Assembly: GCF_000690055.1 (NCBI RefSeq)
Contig: NZ_JJNZ01000008.1
Location: 62,001 to 126,000 of the forward strand
DNA length: 64,000 bases
Direction of reading: 5' to 3'
Source: Pseudoalteromonas fuliginea
Lineage (GTDB): Bacteria; Pseudomonadota; Gammaproteobacteria; Enterobacterales; Alteromonadaceae
Of this stretch, positions 54,888-64,000 are shown in pieces; within the stretch, counting starts at the first letter, position 1, and each line of letters begins with the position of its first letter. The position numbers and the translations under genes are program-made. The notes beneath the pieces were generated by a model, which worked only from the letters and a program-made list of their open reading frames with translations, was not told the DNA's origin and did not search any database.

Positions 54888-55648
54888 TGCAACCAGTATT
54901 GAAAGTACAAGCTTTGTCTAAAACATTTAATATTCGTGCAGGCTTATTTAGTCGTAAAAAATTTGCGGTACTTAAAAATATTTCATTTTGCATTGGCAAA
55001 GGTGAAACTATTGCTGTTATAGGCGAAACGGGAGCGGGTAAAAGCACACTTGCCAAACTGCTTTCAGGCGCTGACAGCGCAGACTGCGGACAGATCTTAT
55101 TAGAAGGCAATATTATTGAAGATAACGGTATTCGTGATAATCAGTGTCGCTATATTCGTATGATTTTTCAAGATTCAGCGGCCTCTCTTAATCCAGGTTT
55201 AACCATTGGTGATACGCTTGATGACTGCCTACAATACAATACTGACTTTGATAAAGCTGAACGGACTGAAAAAATTAGCGCTACGCTGTCAAAAGTTGGA
55301 TTATTAGTCGATCACCAACATTACTATCCACACATGTTTAGTGTGGGGCAATTACAGCGCGTAGCACTTGCTCGTGCGTTAATTTTAGATCCAAAGGTTG
55401 TTGTACTTGATGAGGCACTATCATCACTAGACCCTTCTGTTCGTGCACAAATAGTTAATCTACTTCTCAAATTACAACAAGAAACAGGCCTGACATATGT
55501 GATGATCACTCATCATTTAAGCTTAGTTCGTCATATTAGCGACCAAGTTCTTGTACTTGATAAGGGAGAAGTCGTTGAATATGGCGCCACTGAAGTTGTT
55601 TTCCAAACACCTCAATCGAAAATCACCCAACGTTTATTAAGCTGTTAA
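54887..55648 (+). CDS. sapF: Peptide ABC transporter ATP-binding protein SapF
   Basis: 253 residues (E. coli 268). Walker A GETGAGKST, signature FSVGQLQRVALARAL, Walker B VVVLDEALSSLD. It is the second ATPase of the Sap transporter and starts one base inside the sapD stop. The variant signature VGQ matches SapF-type proteins. The short terminator overlaps its stop codon. Confidence 0.95.
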   Translation: MQPVLKVQALSKTFNIRAGLFSRKKFAVLKNISFCIGKGETIAVIGETGAGKSTLAKLLSGADSADCGQILLEGNIIEDNGIRDNQCRYIRMIFQDSAASLNPGLTIGDTLDDCLQYNTDFDKAERTEKISATLSKVGLLVDHQHYYPHMFSVGQLQRVALARALILDPKVVVLDEALSSLDPSVRAQIVNLLLKLQQETGLTYVMITHHLSLVRHISDQVLVLDKGEVVEYGATEVVFQTPQSKITQRLLSC

Positions 55649-55662
55649 AACAGCATTTTTTT
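55641..55662 (+). terminator. Short terminator at the end of sapF
   Basis: GCTGT (55641-55645) pairs with ACAGC (55650-55654), loop TAAA, followed by ATTTTTTT. The stem includes the sapF stop codon. Confidence 0.6.
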
Positions 55663-55668
55663 CGTATC

Positions 55669-55820
55669 TAACCTGAACTCTGGTTAAGAGATTTACTATC
55701 ATATTGAATCATGGTGATATTTAAATTTAATTTATCTAGCCAGAAATTTCCAGTGAAAACAAGGCGAATTTACGCGTCAATAGCTGCTCGAGATAGATTT
55801 ACTATCCAGCGTTCAGGTTA
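55669..55820. mobile_element. MITE-like element, 152 bp with 15-bp terminal inverted repeats
   Basis: TAACCTGAACTCTGG (55669-55683) and CCAGCGTTCAGGTTA (55806-55820) are reverse complements with one mismatch. AGATTTACTATC occurs twice in direct orientation, near each end (55689-55700 and 55795-55806). There is no open frame. A related sequence follows cydC (21123-21168), so the family is dispersed. It could equally be a palindromic repeat that forms RNA structure; no transposase copy is in the window. Confidence 0.55.
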
Positions 55821-55888
55821 TCTATTCTGCTTTGTAATATAACCTCGTTTATTAAGGTCTCTTGTTAAATACACTGCATTTAACAGTT

Positions 55889-56050
55889 ATACCAATTCGC
55901 TTAATTAAGTGATCTATTTTGAAGTAAGAAAATCGTGTCGATAACAAAGCAAAAATTTCGTTATTTAGTTGTTCTATATCAGAAATTTTTAACGCTGTTA
56001 ACGCCAGATTTAATCCCTCAAACTGATTAAGTATTATTGCGAATTGGTAT
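55889..56050. mobile_element. MITE-like element, 162 bp with 12-bp terminal inverted repeats
   Basis: ATACCAATTCGC (55889-55900) and GCGAATTGGTAT (56039-56050) are perfect reverse complements. The interior is AT-rich with no open frame. The right end lies 20 bp ahead of the VOC gene start, so its promoter must be inside or at the edge of this element. The shape (short, non-coding, perfect ends) is that of a MITE. Multiple copies in the genome were not checked. Confidence 0.65.
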
Positions 56051-56070
56051 TAATACTACAAAGAGGATTT

Positions 56071-56562
56071 ATGTTAAAAAAGACACTACTCGCTAGCATT
56101 TCATCGCTATTACTTTTATCAACAACGGTTATCGCCGATGTAGCACCTAGTTCAAATGTTAAAAACTGGGTTGGCGGAGTTGACCACTTAGGATTAACCG
56201 TGTCAGACCTTGATTCGTCTAAAGTTTTTTTTACTGACGTACTTGGTTTTAAAGTGCTCGGGAGTGACCCAAGTTACCCAGCTTACTTTTTGTCAAACGA
56301 TAAAATAACGATTACGTTGTGGCGTGTTAAAAATGATGAAAAACGTGTGGAGTTTAATCGAGCAGAAAATGTGGGGTTACACCACTTAGCACTCAGTGTT
56401 GAGAGTATTGAAAAGTTAGCGCAGCTACACGATCATTTAAAAACGCAAAATAATATTAAAATAGAGTTTGCACCCGAAAATCTAGGTAAAGGTCCAACAA
56501 AACACATGATGATTAGAGAGCCTAGCGGTAATCGCATAGAGTTTATTGCAAGAGGCAAATAA
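56071..56562 (+). CDS. Exported VOC (glyoxalase/bleomycin-resistance fold) protein
   Basis: 163 residues from the ATG at 56071, with AGAGGA ahead of it; a TTG at 56044 is rejected. An N-terminal signal peptide (MLKKTLLASISSLLLLSTTVIA) is followed by one VOC domain: DHLGLTVSDLDSSKVFFTDV, LHHLALSV and EPSGNRIEFIA, with metal-ligand-like His and Glu positions as in glyoxalase-type proteins. Most VOC proteins are cytosolic, so an exported one is unusual. Substrate unknown. It follows the MITE-like element and ends before a bidirectional terminator. Confidence 0.88.
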   Translation: MLKKTLLASISSLLLLSTTVIADVAPSSNVKNWVGGVDHLGLTVSDLDSSKVFFTDVLGFKVLGSDPSYPAYFLSNDKITITLWRVKNDEKRVEFNRAENVGLHHLALSVESIEKLAQLHDHLKTQNNIKIEFAPENLGKGPTKHMMIREPSGNRIEFIARGK

Positions 56563-56584
56563 TACCAACTATATTGAAGACAAT

Positions 56585-56614
56585 AAAAAAGGCGCTTTAA
56601 AAGCGCCTTTTTTT
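56585..56614 (+). terminator. Bidirectional terminator between the VOC gene and ppiD
   Basis: AAAGGCGCTT (56588-56597) and AAGCGCCTTT (56601-56610) form a 10-bp stem with a 3-nt loop, flanked by A and T runs. Confidence 0.92.
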
Positions 56615-56628
56615 ATGAGCTAAATTAA

Positions 56629-58530
56629 TTACTCAACGGGTTGTGCAACCGTTGGTAAGTTAAGCTCAGCATTCGCTTTTAACGCTTCAATAAATACCAT
56701 GTAGTTTTTATTAGCTTGCGCCATAGTGATACTTTGCTTTGCTTGTGGGTCAATATTAGCTGTAACTTGTGCATCTGTTACCGACTTAAGTGCAACAATT
56801 GCAGCATCACCATTATTTAAATCAACTACTTCAAACACTGCAGAACCTGCAGGATGAGCCATTTTAAATGCTTTAGTTACAATTGCTGGCGAAACAGTAT
56901 AGCTTTGACGTGTTAATTGCGCTTCTTGGCGAAGTGTTAAGCTTTGCTCATTGGCTACATTACTTAAACTCTTACCTGCTTTTACTTCTGCAAATAAACT
57001 ACGTGCTTTATCTTTAGCAAGCTCAGATGATTTTTCATTAACTAAACGTGCTTTAATTTGCTCGCTTACTTCACTTAGTGGCTTAGTGGCAGCTGGTTTG
57101 TGTTCATTTACACGAACAATAATCGCATGCTCATCGCCAAGCTCAATAACTTCAGAGTTAACTTTATCTTCCAGTAAATCAACTGACGATAACGCAGCAA
57201 TTACAGATGGCGTATTTAACGGCTCTGGTAATGCGTTAATTGCTAAAAGCGGCGTTGATTTAATCTCTACCTCTGCAACTTCGGCAGCATCGTCTAAGCG
57301 ATCTGAAATTTCAAATGCTAGTGCACCCATTTCAGTTTGCTTTTCGTAAAAGGCATCTATTTTTTCAGCTTGTTCAAGCTCCGCACGTAAATCAGCTTTA
57401 ACATCATCATATGCTTTAACTTGTTGCGGCTGAATATCAGTAAGTTTAATTATGTGGTAACCAAACTCTGATGCTACAACCTCTGAAAAGTCACCTTTAT
57501 TTTTAAGCGCAAATGTCGCGTCTTCAAATGCAGGGTCCATTACATCGCGTTCAATCCATTCAAGGTCGCCGCCCATTTCACCACTAACAATATCATCAGA
57601 TGATGACTCTGCTAATTCAGCAAAATCTGCACCTTGCTCTAATTGTGCGTGAAGTGCATTGGCTTTTTCTTTTGCTGCATCATCGTCTTCGCTGTTATCG
57701 ATTAAGATATGTGAAACACGGCGTTTTTCTGGCTCAACGTATTGTGCCTTATTTTGATCGTAATACGCTTTAACATCATCTTCAGTAACTGACTCAACCG
57801 TAATATCTGTGGCTTTAAGCTCAATATAATTAACTGAGATAAGTTCTGGCGATAAAAACTGTGATGCATTTAGCTCGTAGTAATCAGATACTTCTTGCTC
57901 TGATACTTCAACACTTGCTGCTAGCGCTTCTTTGTTTACAACTAAGTAATCAATGCTGCGCGTTTGCTGCTGTAGAGAAATAGCGCTTTTAAGCTCGCTC
58001 TCAAGAGCAAAGTCAGTACCGGCTACGGCAGTAACAAGTTGACTGCGCGTCATATCTTTACGAAGGTATTCACGAAATGCATCTGGTTGAAAATTCATTT
58101 GACGAATAACTTGTAGGTAACGGTCGTTATTAAACTGCTCACCTACTTGAAAATACGGTAATTCTAAGATTGTTTTACGTACACTTTCGTCGCTTACGCG
58201 AAGGCCTAAATCAGCCGCTAGCTGTGATTGCAATTCTTGTTGTACTAAGCGGTCAACTACACCTTGACGTATTTGTGCCATGTAATTTGGATCTGCAGAA
58301 ATTTGTGCAAAATATTCACCAAATTGTTGTTCTAATCGACTACGCTCATTTTGGAACGCACGATTAAATTCAGTTTGGCTAATTTTAATTCCATTTACTT
58401 CAGCAACAGGTTGTTCCGTGGTTTGACCTAGGTAACTACCAATCCCAGCTAAAGCAAAAGATAAAATCACCGCGCCTAAAATTATTTTGGCTACAGGTCC
58501 TTGTGAACCTTCTCTGATTTTCTCAAGCAT
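56629..58530 (-). CDS. ppiD: Periplasmic chaperone PpiD (SurA/parvulin family)
   Basis: 633 residues (E. coli 623). One N-terminal transmembrane anchor (about 15-32, VAKIILGAVILSFALAGIG) is followed by a SurA_N-like region (VNGIKISQTEFNRAFQNERS) and a parvulin domain at about 265-355 (RRVSHILIDNSEDD, GGDLEWIERDVMDPAFEDA). A C-terminal helical chaperone part completes it. It is anchored at the Sec translocon and helps fold exported proteins as they emerge. Its parvulin domain is thought to be inactive in E. coli. It follows hupB, as in most gammaproteobacteria. Confidence 0.96.
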   Translation of the reverse strand: MLEKIREGSQGPVAKIILGAVILSFALAGIGSYLGQTTEQPVAEVNGIKISQTEFNRAFQNERSRLEQQFGEYFAQISADPNYMAQIRQGVVDRLVQQELQSQLAADLGLRVSDESVRKTILELPYFQVGEQFNNDRYLQVIRQMNFQPDAFREYLRKDMTRSQLVTAVAGTDFALESELKSAISLQQQTRSIDYLVVNKEALAASVEVSEQEVSDYYELNASQFLSPELISVNYIELKATDITVESVTEDDVKAYYDQNKAQYVEPEKRRVSHILIDNSEDDDAAKEKANALHAQLEQGADFAELAESSSDDIVSGEMGGDLEWIERDVMDPAFEDATFALKNKGDFSEVVASEFGYHIIKLTDIQPQQVKAYDDVKADLRAELEQAEKIDAFYEKQTEMGALAFEISDRLDDAAEVAEVEIKSTPLLAINALPEPLNTPSVIAALSSVDLLEDKVNSEVIELGDEHAIIVRVNEHKPAATKPLSEVSEQIKARLVNEKSSELAKDKARSLFAEVKAGKSLSNVANEQSLTLRQEAQLTRQSYTVSPAIVTKAFKMAHPAGSAVFEVVDLNNGDAAIVALKSVTDAQVTANIDPQAKQSITMAQANKNYMVFIEALKANAELNLPTVAQPVE

Positions 58531-58573
58531 TTGTTTATCTCTTTTTGATCAAGGTTTTTACCTTGTCACATGT

Positions 58574-58606
58574 AAAAAAAGCGTATCTTACCAGATACGC
58601 TTTTTC
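58574..58606 (-). terminator. Terminator of hupB
   Basis: GCGTATCT (58581-58588) and AGATACGC (58593-58600) with a 4-nt loop, extended by A and T runs on both sides, about 100 bp past the hupB stop. Confidence 0.9.
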
Positions 58607-58701
58607 ACTTGAAGTAATTGGCGGTAAAGTTACTTAATTCATCATTTAGATTGATTAAGTAAATTTACATTCGCCATAACTAAACTGTATGAAAACAGTG
58701 A

Positions 58702-58974
58702 TTAGTTTACTGCGTCTTTAAGCGCTTTACCGGCTTTAAAAGCAGGAATATTTGCAGCAGCAATTTGAATAGCTTCACCAGTTTGCGGGTTACGACCTGC
58801 ACGTGCAGCACGCTCACGTACTGAGAAAGTACCAAAGCCAACAAGTGCAACTGAGTCACCATCTTTTAGCGCACCAGATACAGATTCGATGAATGAATCT
58901 AGAGCACGACCTGCAGCCGCTTTAGAAATGTCAGCATCAGCTGCGATTTGATCGATCAATTGAGATTTATTCAC
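58702..58974 (-). CDS. hupB: DNA-binding protein HU-beta
   Basis: 90 residues from a GTG at 58974 with AGAGGA eight bases ahead; E. coli hupB also has 90 codons and a GTG start. An ATG 30 bp upstream is open but not used by the family. The N-terminus [26 protein letters not shown], the GFGTF turn and the arm with [12 protein letters not shown], and the ending [13 protein letters not shown] are HU-beta. It binds and bends DNA in the nucleoid. It lies between lon and ppiD. Confidence 0.97.
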   Translation of the reverse strand: MNKSQLIDQIAADADISKAAAGRALDSFIESVSGALKDGDSVALVGFGTFSVRERAARAGRNPQTGEAIQIAAANIPAFKAGKALKDAVN

Positions 58975-59183
58975 AATATCATCCTCTTTCATTGTTATTA
59001 TCAAGAGCGATGGTTTTTTAAACTAACATCACTTTTTTGAAAATTTTAGAGCAAACTAATTATGCTCACATGATTATATTTTTCTTAAGCCTAGGCCCCG
59101 TAAGGGCTAGGCTTGAAAACCAGTGCTTAACTTATCATATCGTTTAGATTTGAAAAGCCCTAAAAAGCACTTTTTTCGGTTTT

Positions 59184-61544
59184 TTACTGTTTTTTTGGTG
59201 TTTCGACTGAAAAACTCTCAACCGGATGCACTAAAGCCAGTTTTAAAACTTCGTCAATCCATGTAACTGGGTGGATATCTAAGCCCGCCAGCACATTGTC
59301 TGGGATCTCTTTTAAATCACGTTCATTAATTTTTGGAATGATGACTGTTTTAATCCCACCACGATGCGCCGCGAGTAATTTTTCTTTTAAACCACCAATT
59401 GGTAATACTTCACCACGTAGTGTAATTTCGCCGGTCATTGCAACATCCGCACGTACAGGGTTACCCGTTAAACTAGACACTAAACCAGTCACCATAGCAG
59501 CACCTGCGCTCGGACCATCTTTAGGTGTTGCACCTTCAGGCACATGCACGTGAATATCACGTTTTTCGTAAAAGTCGCTATTAATACGAAATGTATCTGC
59601 ACGATTACGCACGACCGTCATGGCCGCCTGAATCGACTCTTGCATTACATCGCCCAGTGAACCTGTATAAGTAAGCTTACCTTTACCTGGTACCGCTGCG
59701 CATTCAATAGTAAGTAAGTCACCGCCTACTTCAGTCCACGCAAGACCAGTTACTTGGCCAATACGATCGCCATCTTCCGCTTTACCGTAATCGAAACGCT
59801 GTACACCTAAAAAGTCTTCTAGATTATCTTGATTGATAGTCACGGTTTTAGTGTCTTTTTCAATTAAGATATTTTTAACCGCTTTACGACATAGTTTTGA
59901 AATTTCACGCTCAAGATTACGTACACCCGCTTCACGTGTGTAGTAGCGAATAATGCCAATAATTGCACTATCAGCAATCTCAATCTCATGCTCTTTCAGG
60001 CCATTACGTTTCACTTGTTTAGTAATTAAGTGCTCTTTTGCGATGTTTAGTTTTTCATCTTCGGTGTAACCCGATAAACGAATAACTTCCATACGATCCA
60101 GTAATGGACCAGGAATGTTAAAGCTGTTTGATGTCGCTACAAACATAACGTCAGATAAATCGTAATCTACTTCAAGGTAATGATCGGCAAAATGGCTGTT
60201 TTGTTCAGGATCAAGCACTTCTAATAGCGCTGATGCTGGGTCGCCACGCATGTCTGATGACATTTTATCGATTTCATCTAGCAAGAATAATGGATTTTTA
60301 ACACCCACTTTAGTCATGTTTTGAATTAACTTACCTGGCATTGAACCAATATAAGTACGGCGATGGCCACGAATTTCAGCTTCATCACGCACACCGCCTA
60401 GCGCCATACGGATATATTTACGACCTGTAGAGCGTGCGATAGATTGCCCAAGTGATGTTTTACCCACACCCGGAGGGCCAACTAAACATAAGATTGGACC
60501 TTTTAGTTTATTAGTACGCTGTTGCACCGCAAGGTACTCCAGAATACGTTCTTTAACTTTATCAAGGCCATGGTGATCACTATCAAGAATTTTTTGCGCG
60601 CCTGCTAAATCTTTTTTAACTTTAGATCGCTTTTTCCACGGCACATTAATTAATGTATCTATGTATGAACGCACTACGGTCGCTTCTGCTGACATTGGCG
60701 ACATCATTTTAAGTTTATTAAGCTCTGTGGTCGCTTTATCTTGTGCTTCTGTTGGCATACCAGACTCTTCAATGCGCTTTTTAAGTGCTTCAAATTCATC
60801 AGGTACATCATCAAGTTCACCCAGCTCTTTTTGGATGGCTTTCATTTGCTCATTTAGATAATACTCACGCTGAGATTTTTCCATCTGCTTTTTAACGCGA
60901 GTACGAATCTTTTTCTCAACTTGCAGTAAGTCTATCTCGCCTTCCATAAGCGCCATTAAATATTCAAGACGCTCTGTAACGCTTGAAATTTCTAGCACTT
61001 TTTGCTTTTCAGGTACCTTTAATGGCATATGAGCAGCCATTGTATCGGCTAGCCGCGCAGGATCATCAATACCTGAAACTGACGTTAGTACTTCTGGTGG
61101 GATTTTTTTATTTAGCTTTACATAGCCTTCAAATTGGCTAATTGCGCTGCGAATAAATACATCTTGCTCTTGCTCATCAATTAAGTCAGATTCAATAAAT
61201 TGAGCATTAGCAACAAAAAAGTCTTCGCTATCAACGAAGTCTTCAATTTGTGCACGTTGCGTCCCTTCTACTAAAACTTTAACGGTGCCGTCTGGTAACT
61301 TTAATAACTGAAGTACAGTAGCAATAGTACCAATACGATAAATATCATCTTGTTCTGGCTCATCTACAGTTGCATCTTTTTGTGCAACTAAGAAAATTTG
61401 TTTATCTTTGTCCATTGCCGCTTCAAGGCATTTTATTGATTTTTCACGGCCTACAAAAAGCGGGATCACCATGTGTGGATACACCACAACATCGCGCAGT
61501 GCTAGCACTGGGATTTCGACTCGGTCGGTTCTCTCAAGCGTCAT
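59184..61544 (-). CDS. lon: Lon protease
   Basis: 786 residues from the ATG at 61544 (E. coli 784); a start six codons upstream is less like the family. N-terminal substrate domain ([20 protein letters not shown]), coiled-coil region, AAA+ module with Walker A GPPGVGKT and LLDEIDKM, and a protease domain with the Ser-Lys dyad ([22 protein letters not shown]). It degrades misfolded and short-lived proteins in the cytosol. A heat-shock promoter precedes it, and the clpX terminator separates it from clpPX. Confidence 0.98.
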   Translation of the reverse strand: MTLERTDRVEIPVLALRDVVVYPHMVIPLFVGREKSIKCLEAAMDKDKQIFLVAQKDATVDEPEQDDIYRIGTIATVLQLLKLPDGTVKVLVEGTQRAQIEDFVDSEDFFVANAQFIESDLIDEQEQDVFIRSAISQFEGYVKLNKKIPPEVLTSVSGIDDPARLADTMAAHMPLKVPEKQKVLEISSVTERLEYLMALMEGEIDLLQVEKKIRTRVKKQMEKSQREYYLNEQMKAIQKELGELDDVPDEFEALKKRIEESGMPTEAQDKATTELNKLKMMSPMSAEATVVRSYIDTLINVPWKKRSKVKKDLAGAQKILDSDHHGLDKVKERILEYLAVQQRTNKLKGPILCLVGPPGVGKTSLGQSIARSTGRKYIRMALGGVRDEAEIRGHRRTYIGSMPGKLIQNMTKVGVKNPLFLLDEIDKMSSDMRGDPASALLEVLDPEQNSHFADHYLEVDYDLSDVMFVATSNSFNIPGPLLDRMEVIRLSGYTEDEKLNIAKEHLITKQVKRNGLKEHEIEIADSAIIGIIRYYTREAGVRNLEREISKLCRKAVKNILIEKDTKTVTINQDNLEDFLGVQRFDYGKAEDGDRIGQVTGLAWTEVGGDLLTIECAAVPGKGKLTYTGSLGDVMQESIQAAMTVVRNRADTFRINSDFYEKRDIHVHVPEGATPKDGPSAGAAMVTGLVSSLTGNPVRADVAMTGEITLRGEVLPIGGLKEKLLAAHRGGIKTVIIPKINERDLKEIPDNVLAGLDIHPVTWIDEVLKLALVHPVESFSVETPKKQ

Positions 61545-61589
61545 TATAATTTCTCTTCGCACTTCATTTATTTTAAAGATTACTCAAGT

Positions 61590-61618
61590 ATATGGGGATA
61601 ACCTAATTAAAGTTCAAC
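61590..61618 (-). promoter_or_regulatory. lon heat-shock promoter (sigma-32)
   Basis: GTTGAAC (61612-61618) and CCCCATAT (61590-61597) on the minus strand are 14 bp apart, matching the sigma-32 consensus CTTGAAA / CCCCATnT and closely the E. coli lon promoter (GTTGAAT, CCCCATAT). It is about 45-70 bp ahead of the lon ATG. Confidence 0.85.
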
Positions 61619-61648
61619 AATTTTCCCATACTCGATTAAATTAATTAT

Positions 61649-61676
61649 AAAAAAAGGAGCCTAAGGCTCCTTTTTT
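61649..61676 (-). terminator. Terminator of clpP-clpX
   Basis: AAAGGAGCC and GGCTCCTTT with a 3-nt loop, with A and T runs on both sides, about 20-45 bp past the clpX stop. Confidence 0.92.
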
Positions 61677-61695
61677 CATTCAAATAGCTTAAAAA

Positions 61696-62979
61696 CTATT
61701 CTGATGCAGCTTTATCTTGTTTATTATTTTCATAAATCAAGATTGGGTCAGATTCACCTTTAATAACGGTTTCATCAATAACCACTTTACTTACATCATC
61801 CATTGAAGGAAGCTCGTACATTGTATCAAGCAATACACCTTCAACGATTGAACGAAGACCACGCGCACCTGTTTTACGCTCCATTGCTTTGTGGGCAATT
61901 GCAGCTAAGGCATCATCGCGGAACTCAAGTTCAACGTCTTCCATGCCAAACAACACTGAAAACTGTTTAGTAATCGCGTTTTTAGGCTCACTCAAGATTT
62001 GTACAAGTGCTGCTTCATCAAGCTCAGTTAACGTTGCAACTACTGGCAAACGGCCTATAAATTCAGGGATTAAGCCGTATTTAACTAAATCTTCTGGCTC
62101 AACGTCTTTAAATGTTTCACTTAAAGAACGACTCGCCGCAGACTCTTTTACGCTAACGCCAAAACCGATACCGGTATTTTTATGACTACGTTGTTCAATT
62201 ACTTTATCTAAGCCTGAAAACGCACCACCACAAATAAATAAGATTTTAGATGTATCTACTTGTAAAAACTCTTGCTGTGGATGTTTACGACCACCTTGCG
62301 GTGGAACTGAGGCAATTGTACCTTCGATCAGTTTAAGTAGCGCCTGTTGAACGCCCTCACCCGATACGTCACGCGTAATTGATGGGTTATCTGATTTACG
62401 AGAAATCTTGTCAATTTCATCGATGTATACAATACCACGTTGTGCTTTTTCAACATCGTAATCGCACTTTTGTAAAAGCTTTTGAATGATGTTTTCAACA
62501 TCTTCACCTACATAACCCGCTTCGGTTAATGTAGTGGCATCGGCCATAGTAAACGGCACATCAAGTAGACGCGCTAACGTTTCTGCAAGTAATGTTTTAC
62601 CACTACCAGTTGGGCCGATAAGCAAAATATTACTTTTACTTAATTCAATATCTTGCTTAGTCGATTGATTGCGCAGTCGTTTATAGTGGTTATAAACTGC
62701 AACAGACAATACTTTTTTAGCATGATCTTGACCAATAACATAATCGTCTAAGTGTTTACGAATTTCTTTTGGTACAGGTAGTTTATCAGACGTGTCATGC
62801 TTAGGAGCAATGTCTTTAATTTCTTCCCTGATAATATCGTTACACAACTCTACACATTCATCACAAACGTATACTGATGGGCCTGCAATTAATTTACGTA
62901 CTTCATGCTGGCTTTTGCCGCAAAAAGAGCAGTATAACAATTTATTACTTTTGTCGCCGTCTGTAGGAGTGTCAGACAT
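61696..62979 (-). CDS. clpX: ATP-dependent Clp protease ATP-binding subunit ClpX
   Basis: 427 residues (E. coli 424). The N-terminal zinc-binding domain has [14 protein letters not shown] and CDECVELC (four Cys). The AAA+ domain has GPTGSGKT (Walker A), VYIDEIDKI (Walker B), the pore loop GYVGED and the IGF loop (NTGIGFGV) that docks on ClpP. It unfolds tagged substrates and feeds them to ClpP. A leader of 134 bp with a small GC-rich hairpin (63005-63025) lies ahead of it and could contain its own promoter. Confidence 0.98.
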   Translation of the reverse strand: MSDTPTDGDKSNKLLYCSFCGKSQHEVRKLIAGPSVYVCDECVELCNDIIREEIKDIAPKHDTSDKLPVPKEIRKHLDDYVIGQDHAKKVLSVAVYNHYKRLRNQSTKQDIELSKSNILLIGPTGSGKTLLAETLARLLDVPFTMADATTLTEAGYVGEDVENIIQKLLQKCDYDVEKAQRGIVYIDEIDKISRKSDNPSITRDVSGEGVQQALLKLIEGTIASVPPQGGRKHPQQEFLQVDTSKILFICGGAFSGLDKVIEQRSHKNTGIGFGVSVKESAASRSLSETFKDVEPEDLVKYGLIPEFIGRLPVVATLTELDEAALVQILSEPKNAITKQFSVLFGMEDVELEFRDDALAAIAHKAMERKTGARGLRSIVEGVLLDTMYELPSMDDVSKVVIDETVIKGESDPILIYENNKQDKAASE

Positions 62980-63113
62980 TCAGCTACCTCATTTTATTAC
63001 GTTGGCCACCAAAACTGTTGGTGGCTATTTCAATACGCTTTAACTATACCAAAATTTATTGGTTTTCGCATAGTAACTCTAAGTGGTAAGCAGATAACCT
63101 GCTCACCAAGCGC

Positions 63114-63731
63114 TTACTTTTTATCGCGATTTGTAAACACTGAATCAACCAAGCCGTAATCTACAGCCTGCGAAGCACTCATAAAGTTATCACGATCAGT
63201 ATCTTTGGAAATCACATCTAACGGTTGGCCTGTATGCTCAGCCATTAAGCGATTTAGTTTGTCTTTAATAGACAGAATTTCTTTCGCATGAATTTCAAAG
63301 TCAGATGCTTGACCTTGGAAACCACCTAATGGTTGGTGAATCATCACGCGTGAATTAGGTAGGCAAAAACGCTTACCTTTAGCACCAGCAGTAAGTAAAA
63401 AAGCACCCATGCTTGCAGCCTGACCTACACATATTGTACTTACATCAGGTTTGATGAAGTTCATAGTGTCATATATAGCCATACCTGCAGTTACTGAGCC
63501 ACCTGGTGAGTTGATGTATAAAAAGATATCTTTATCAGGGTTTTCTGATTCTAAAAATAGCATTTGCGCTAAAATCAGATTTGCCATGTTGTCTTCAACT
63601 TGACCTGTTAAAAAGATAATACGCTCTTTTAATAATCTCGAATAAATATCATACGAGCGCTCGCCTTTAGGTGTTTGTTCAACAACCATAGGGACCAATG
63701 CATTTAGGGGATCTGTAATACCAGTATTCAT
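63114..63731 (-). CDS. clpP: ATP-dependent Clp protease proteolytic subunit
   Basis: 205 residues (E. coli 207 as precursor). Catalytic Ser107 in [11 protein letters not shown] and His132 in VMIHQPLGG are in place; the Asp is in the C-terminal third ([10 protein letters not shown]). The short N-terminal segment before LVPMVVEQT is probably removed by self-processing. It forms the 14-mer peptidase chamber that works with ClpX. It follows tig, separated by a terminator-like hairpin. Confidence 0.98.
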   Translation of the reverse strand: MNTGITDPLNALVPMVVEQTPKGERSYDIYSRLLKERIIFLTGQVEDNMANLILAQMLFLESENPDKDIFLYINSPGGSVTAGMAIYDTMNFIKPDVSTICVGQAASMGAFLLTAGAKGKRFCLPNSRVMIHQPLGGFQGQASDFEIHAKEILSIKDKLNRLMAEHTGQPLDVISKDTDRDNFMSASQAVDYGLVDSVFTNRDKK

Positions 63732-63817
63732 ACTTATTTAATTCCTTATGCGCTTATACTTATCCTTACTATAAGAAAAGCATAATTATCGTTTTTCGCA
63801 AATTAAAGGCCAAAAAC

Positions 63818-63865
63818 TAAAATGGCCCGGGCACGCTGTATAAACAGAGTAGCACGAGCCATTTA
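63818..63865 (-). terminator. Terminator of tig
   Basis: An imperfect long stem, AAATGGCTCGTGCTA (right side) with GCGTGCCCGGGCCATTT (left side), read on the minus strand, followed by TTAGTTTTTGG. It lies about 30 bp past the tig stop. Confidence 0.65.
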
Positions 63866-63896
63866 ATCGTTAGCGAGAGCTTAAGTCAATGACTTA

Positions 63897-64000
63897 TTAA
63901 GCACCTTGCTGTGGATTCATGATGTCATCAAATGCTTTTTCAACGTCAGTTACAACTGCTTTAGCTAAAATAGCTTCAACAGCTTGCTCTTCCATTGCTA
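63897..64000 (-). CDS. tig: Trigger factor, C-terminal fragment (cut by window edge)
   Basis: Only the last 34 residues and two bases are seen: a helix with [21 protein letters not shown] ending [10 protein letters not shown]. It matches the C-terminal end of trigger factor (E. coli has EQAVEWLLANAKVTEKETTF). Trigger factor is the ribosome-bound chaperone and prolyl isomerase. The position just upstream of clpP confirms it. The rest of the gene lies beyond the right edge. Confidence 0.92.
   Translation of the reverse strand, partial: AMEEQAVEAILAKAVVTDVEKAFDDIMNPQQGA

Noticed and set aside
63005..63025. GCCACCAA/TTGGTGGC hairpin as a clpP terminator
   Set aside because: There is no T tract on the minus strand and it lies just ahead of clpX, so a leader structure is more likely.
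1..64000. tRNA or rRNA genes, CRISPR arrays, integrases, prophage, replication origin
   Set aside because: Scanned by eye on both strands. No cloverleaf, 16S/23S-like sequence, regular repeat-spacer pattern, integrase or DnaA-box cluster was recognised.

Overview
The window looks like a chromosomal core region of a marine gammaproteobacterium of the Alteromonadales, most likely Pseudoalteromonas or a close relative. The evidence is an AT-rich genome, gene order and protein sequences of the gammaproteobacterial type (tig-clpPX-lon-hupB-ppiD, rpsB-tsf-pyrH-frr-uppS-cdsA-dxr-rseP-bamA-skp-lpxD-fabZ-lpxA, map-glnD-dapD, psp next to sap), a cytochrome bd operon with a secreted pectate lyase beside it, and short inverted-repeat elements between genes. 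The genus call is an inference from sequence character, without a database search.

Layout. 1-6.4 kb: a nuclease-like gene cut by the left edge, the 4.5S SRP RNA gene (ffs), a DUF3014-type membrane-anchored protein, a patatin-like phospholipase, a CPA2 cation/proton antiporter and a GGDEF diguanylate cyclase. 6.4-14.4 kb, minus strand: a small membrane protein, tilS, accA, dnaE, rnhB and lpxB. 14.7-21.1 kb, plus strand: cydA-cydB-cydX-cydD-cydC (cytochrome bd oxidase and its thiol exporter). 21.7-23.7 kb: a three-part secreted pectate lyase with a LacI-type operator palindrome upstream. 23.7-36.6 kb, minus strand: the envelope/isoprenoid/translation run from lpxA back to rpsB. The lpxA-lpxB junction, contiguous in Escherichia coli, is opened here by the 9.3-kb cyd-pectate lyase block.

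36.8-41.1 kb, plus strand: map, glnD, dapD. 41.2-42.3 kb: a DUF2971 gene between two exact 24-bp inverted repeats, which looks like an accessory insertion. 42.5-45.1 kb, minus strand: phhA-phhB (phenylalanine hydroxylase and pterin recycling) and methionine gamma-lyase. 45.2-49.1 kb, minus strand: pspA-pspB-pspC-ycjX-ycjF (envelope stress), with divergent pspF and then sapABCDF (peptide ABC transporter) at 49.3-55.6 kb. 55.65-56.05 kb: two adjacent MITE-like inverted-repeat elements, followed by a gene for an exported VOC/glyoxalase-fold protein. 56.6-64 kb, minus strand: ppiD, hupB, lon, clpX, clpP and the C-terminal end of tig, a protein-quality-control cluster.

Most of the window is housekeeping. 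The points most worth attention are: the interrupted lpxA/lpxB junction; a perfect 22-bp palindrome just downstream of the predicted cydA promoter; the inverted-repeat-flanked DUF2971 gene with an internal hexanucleotide tandem repeat; a possible frameshift that shortens the lysine-rich C-terminus of PhhA; the MITE-like elements and a related dispersed repeat; and a CoiA/DUF6035-like nuclease gene at the left edge. I found no CRISPR array, prophage, tRNA or rRNA gene. No clearly new multi-gene system is evident.
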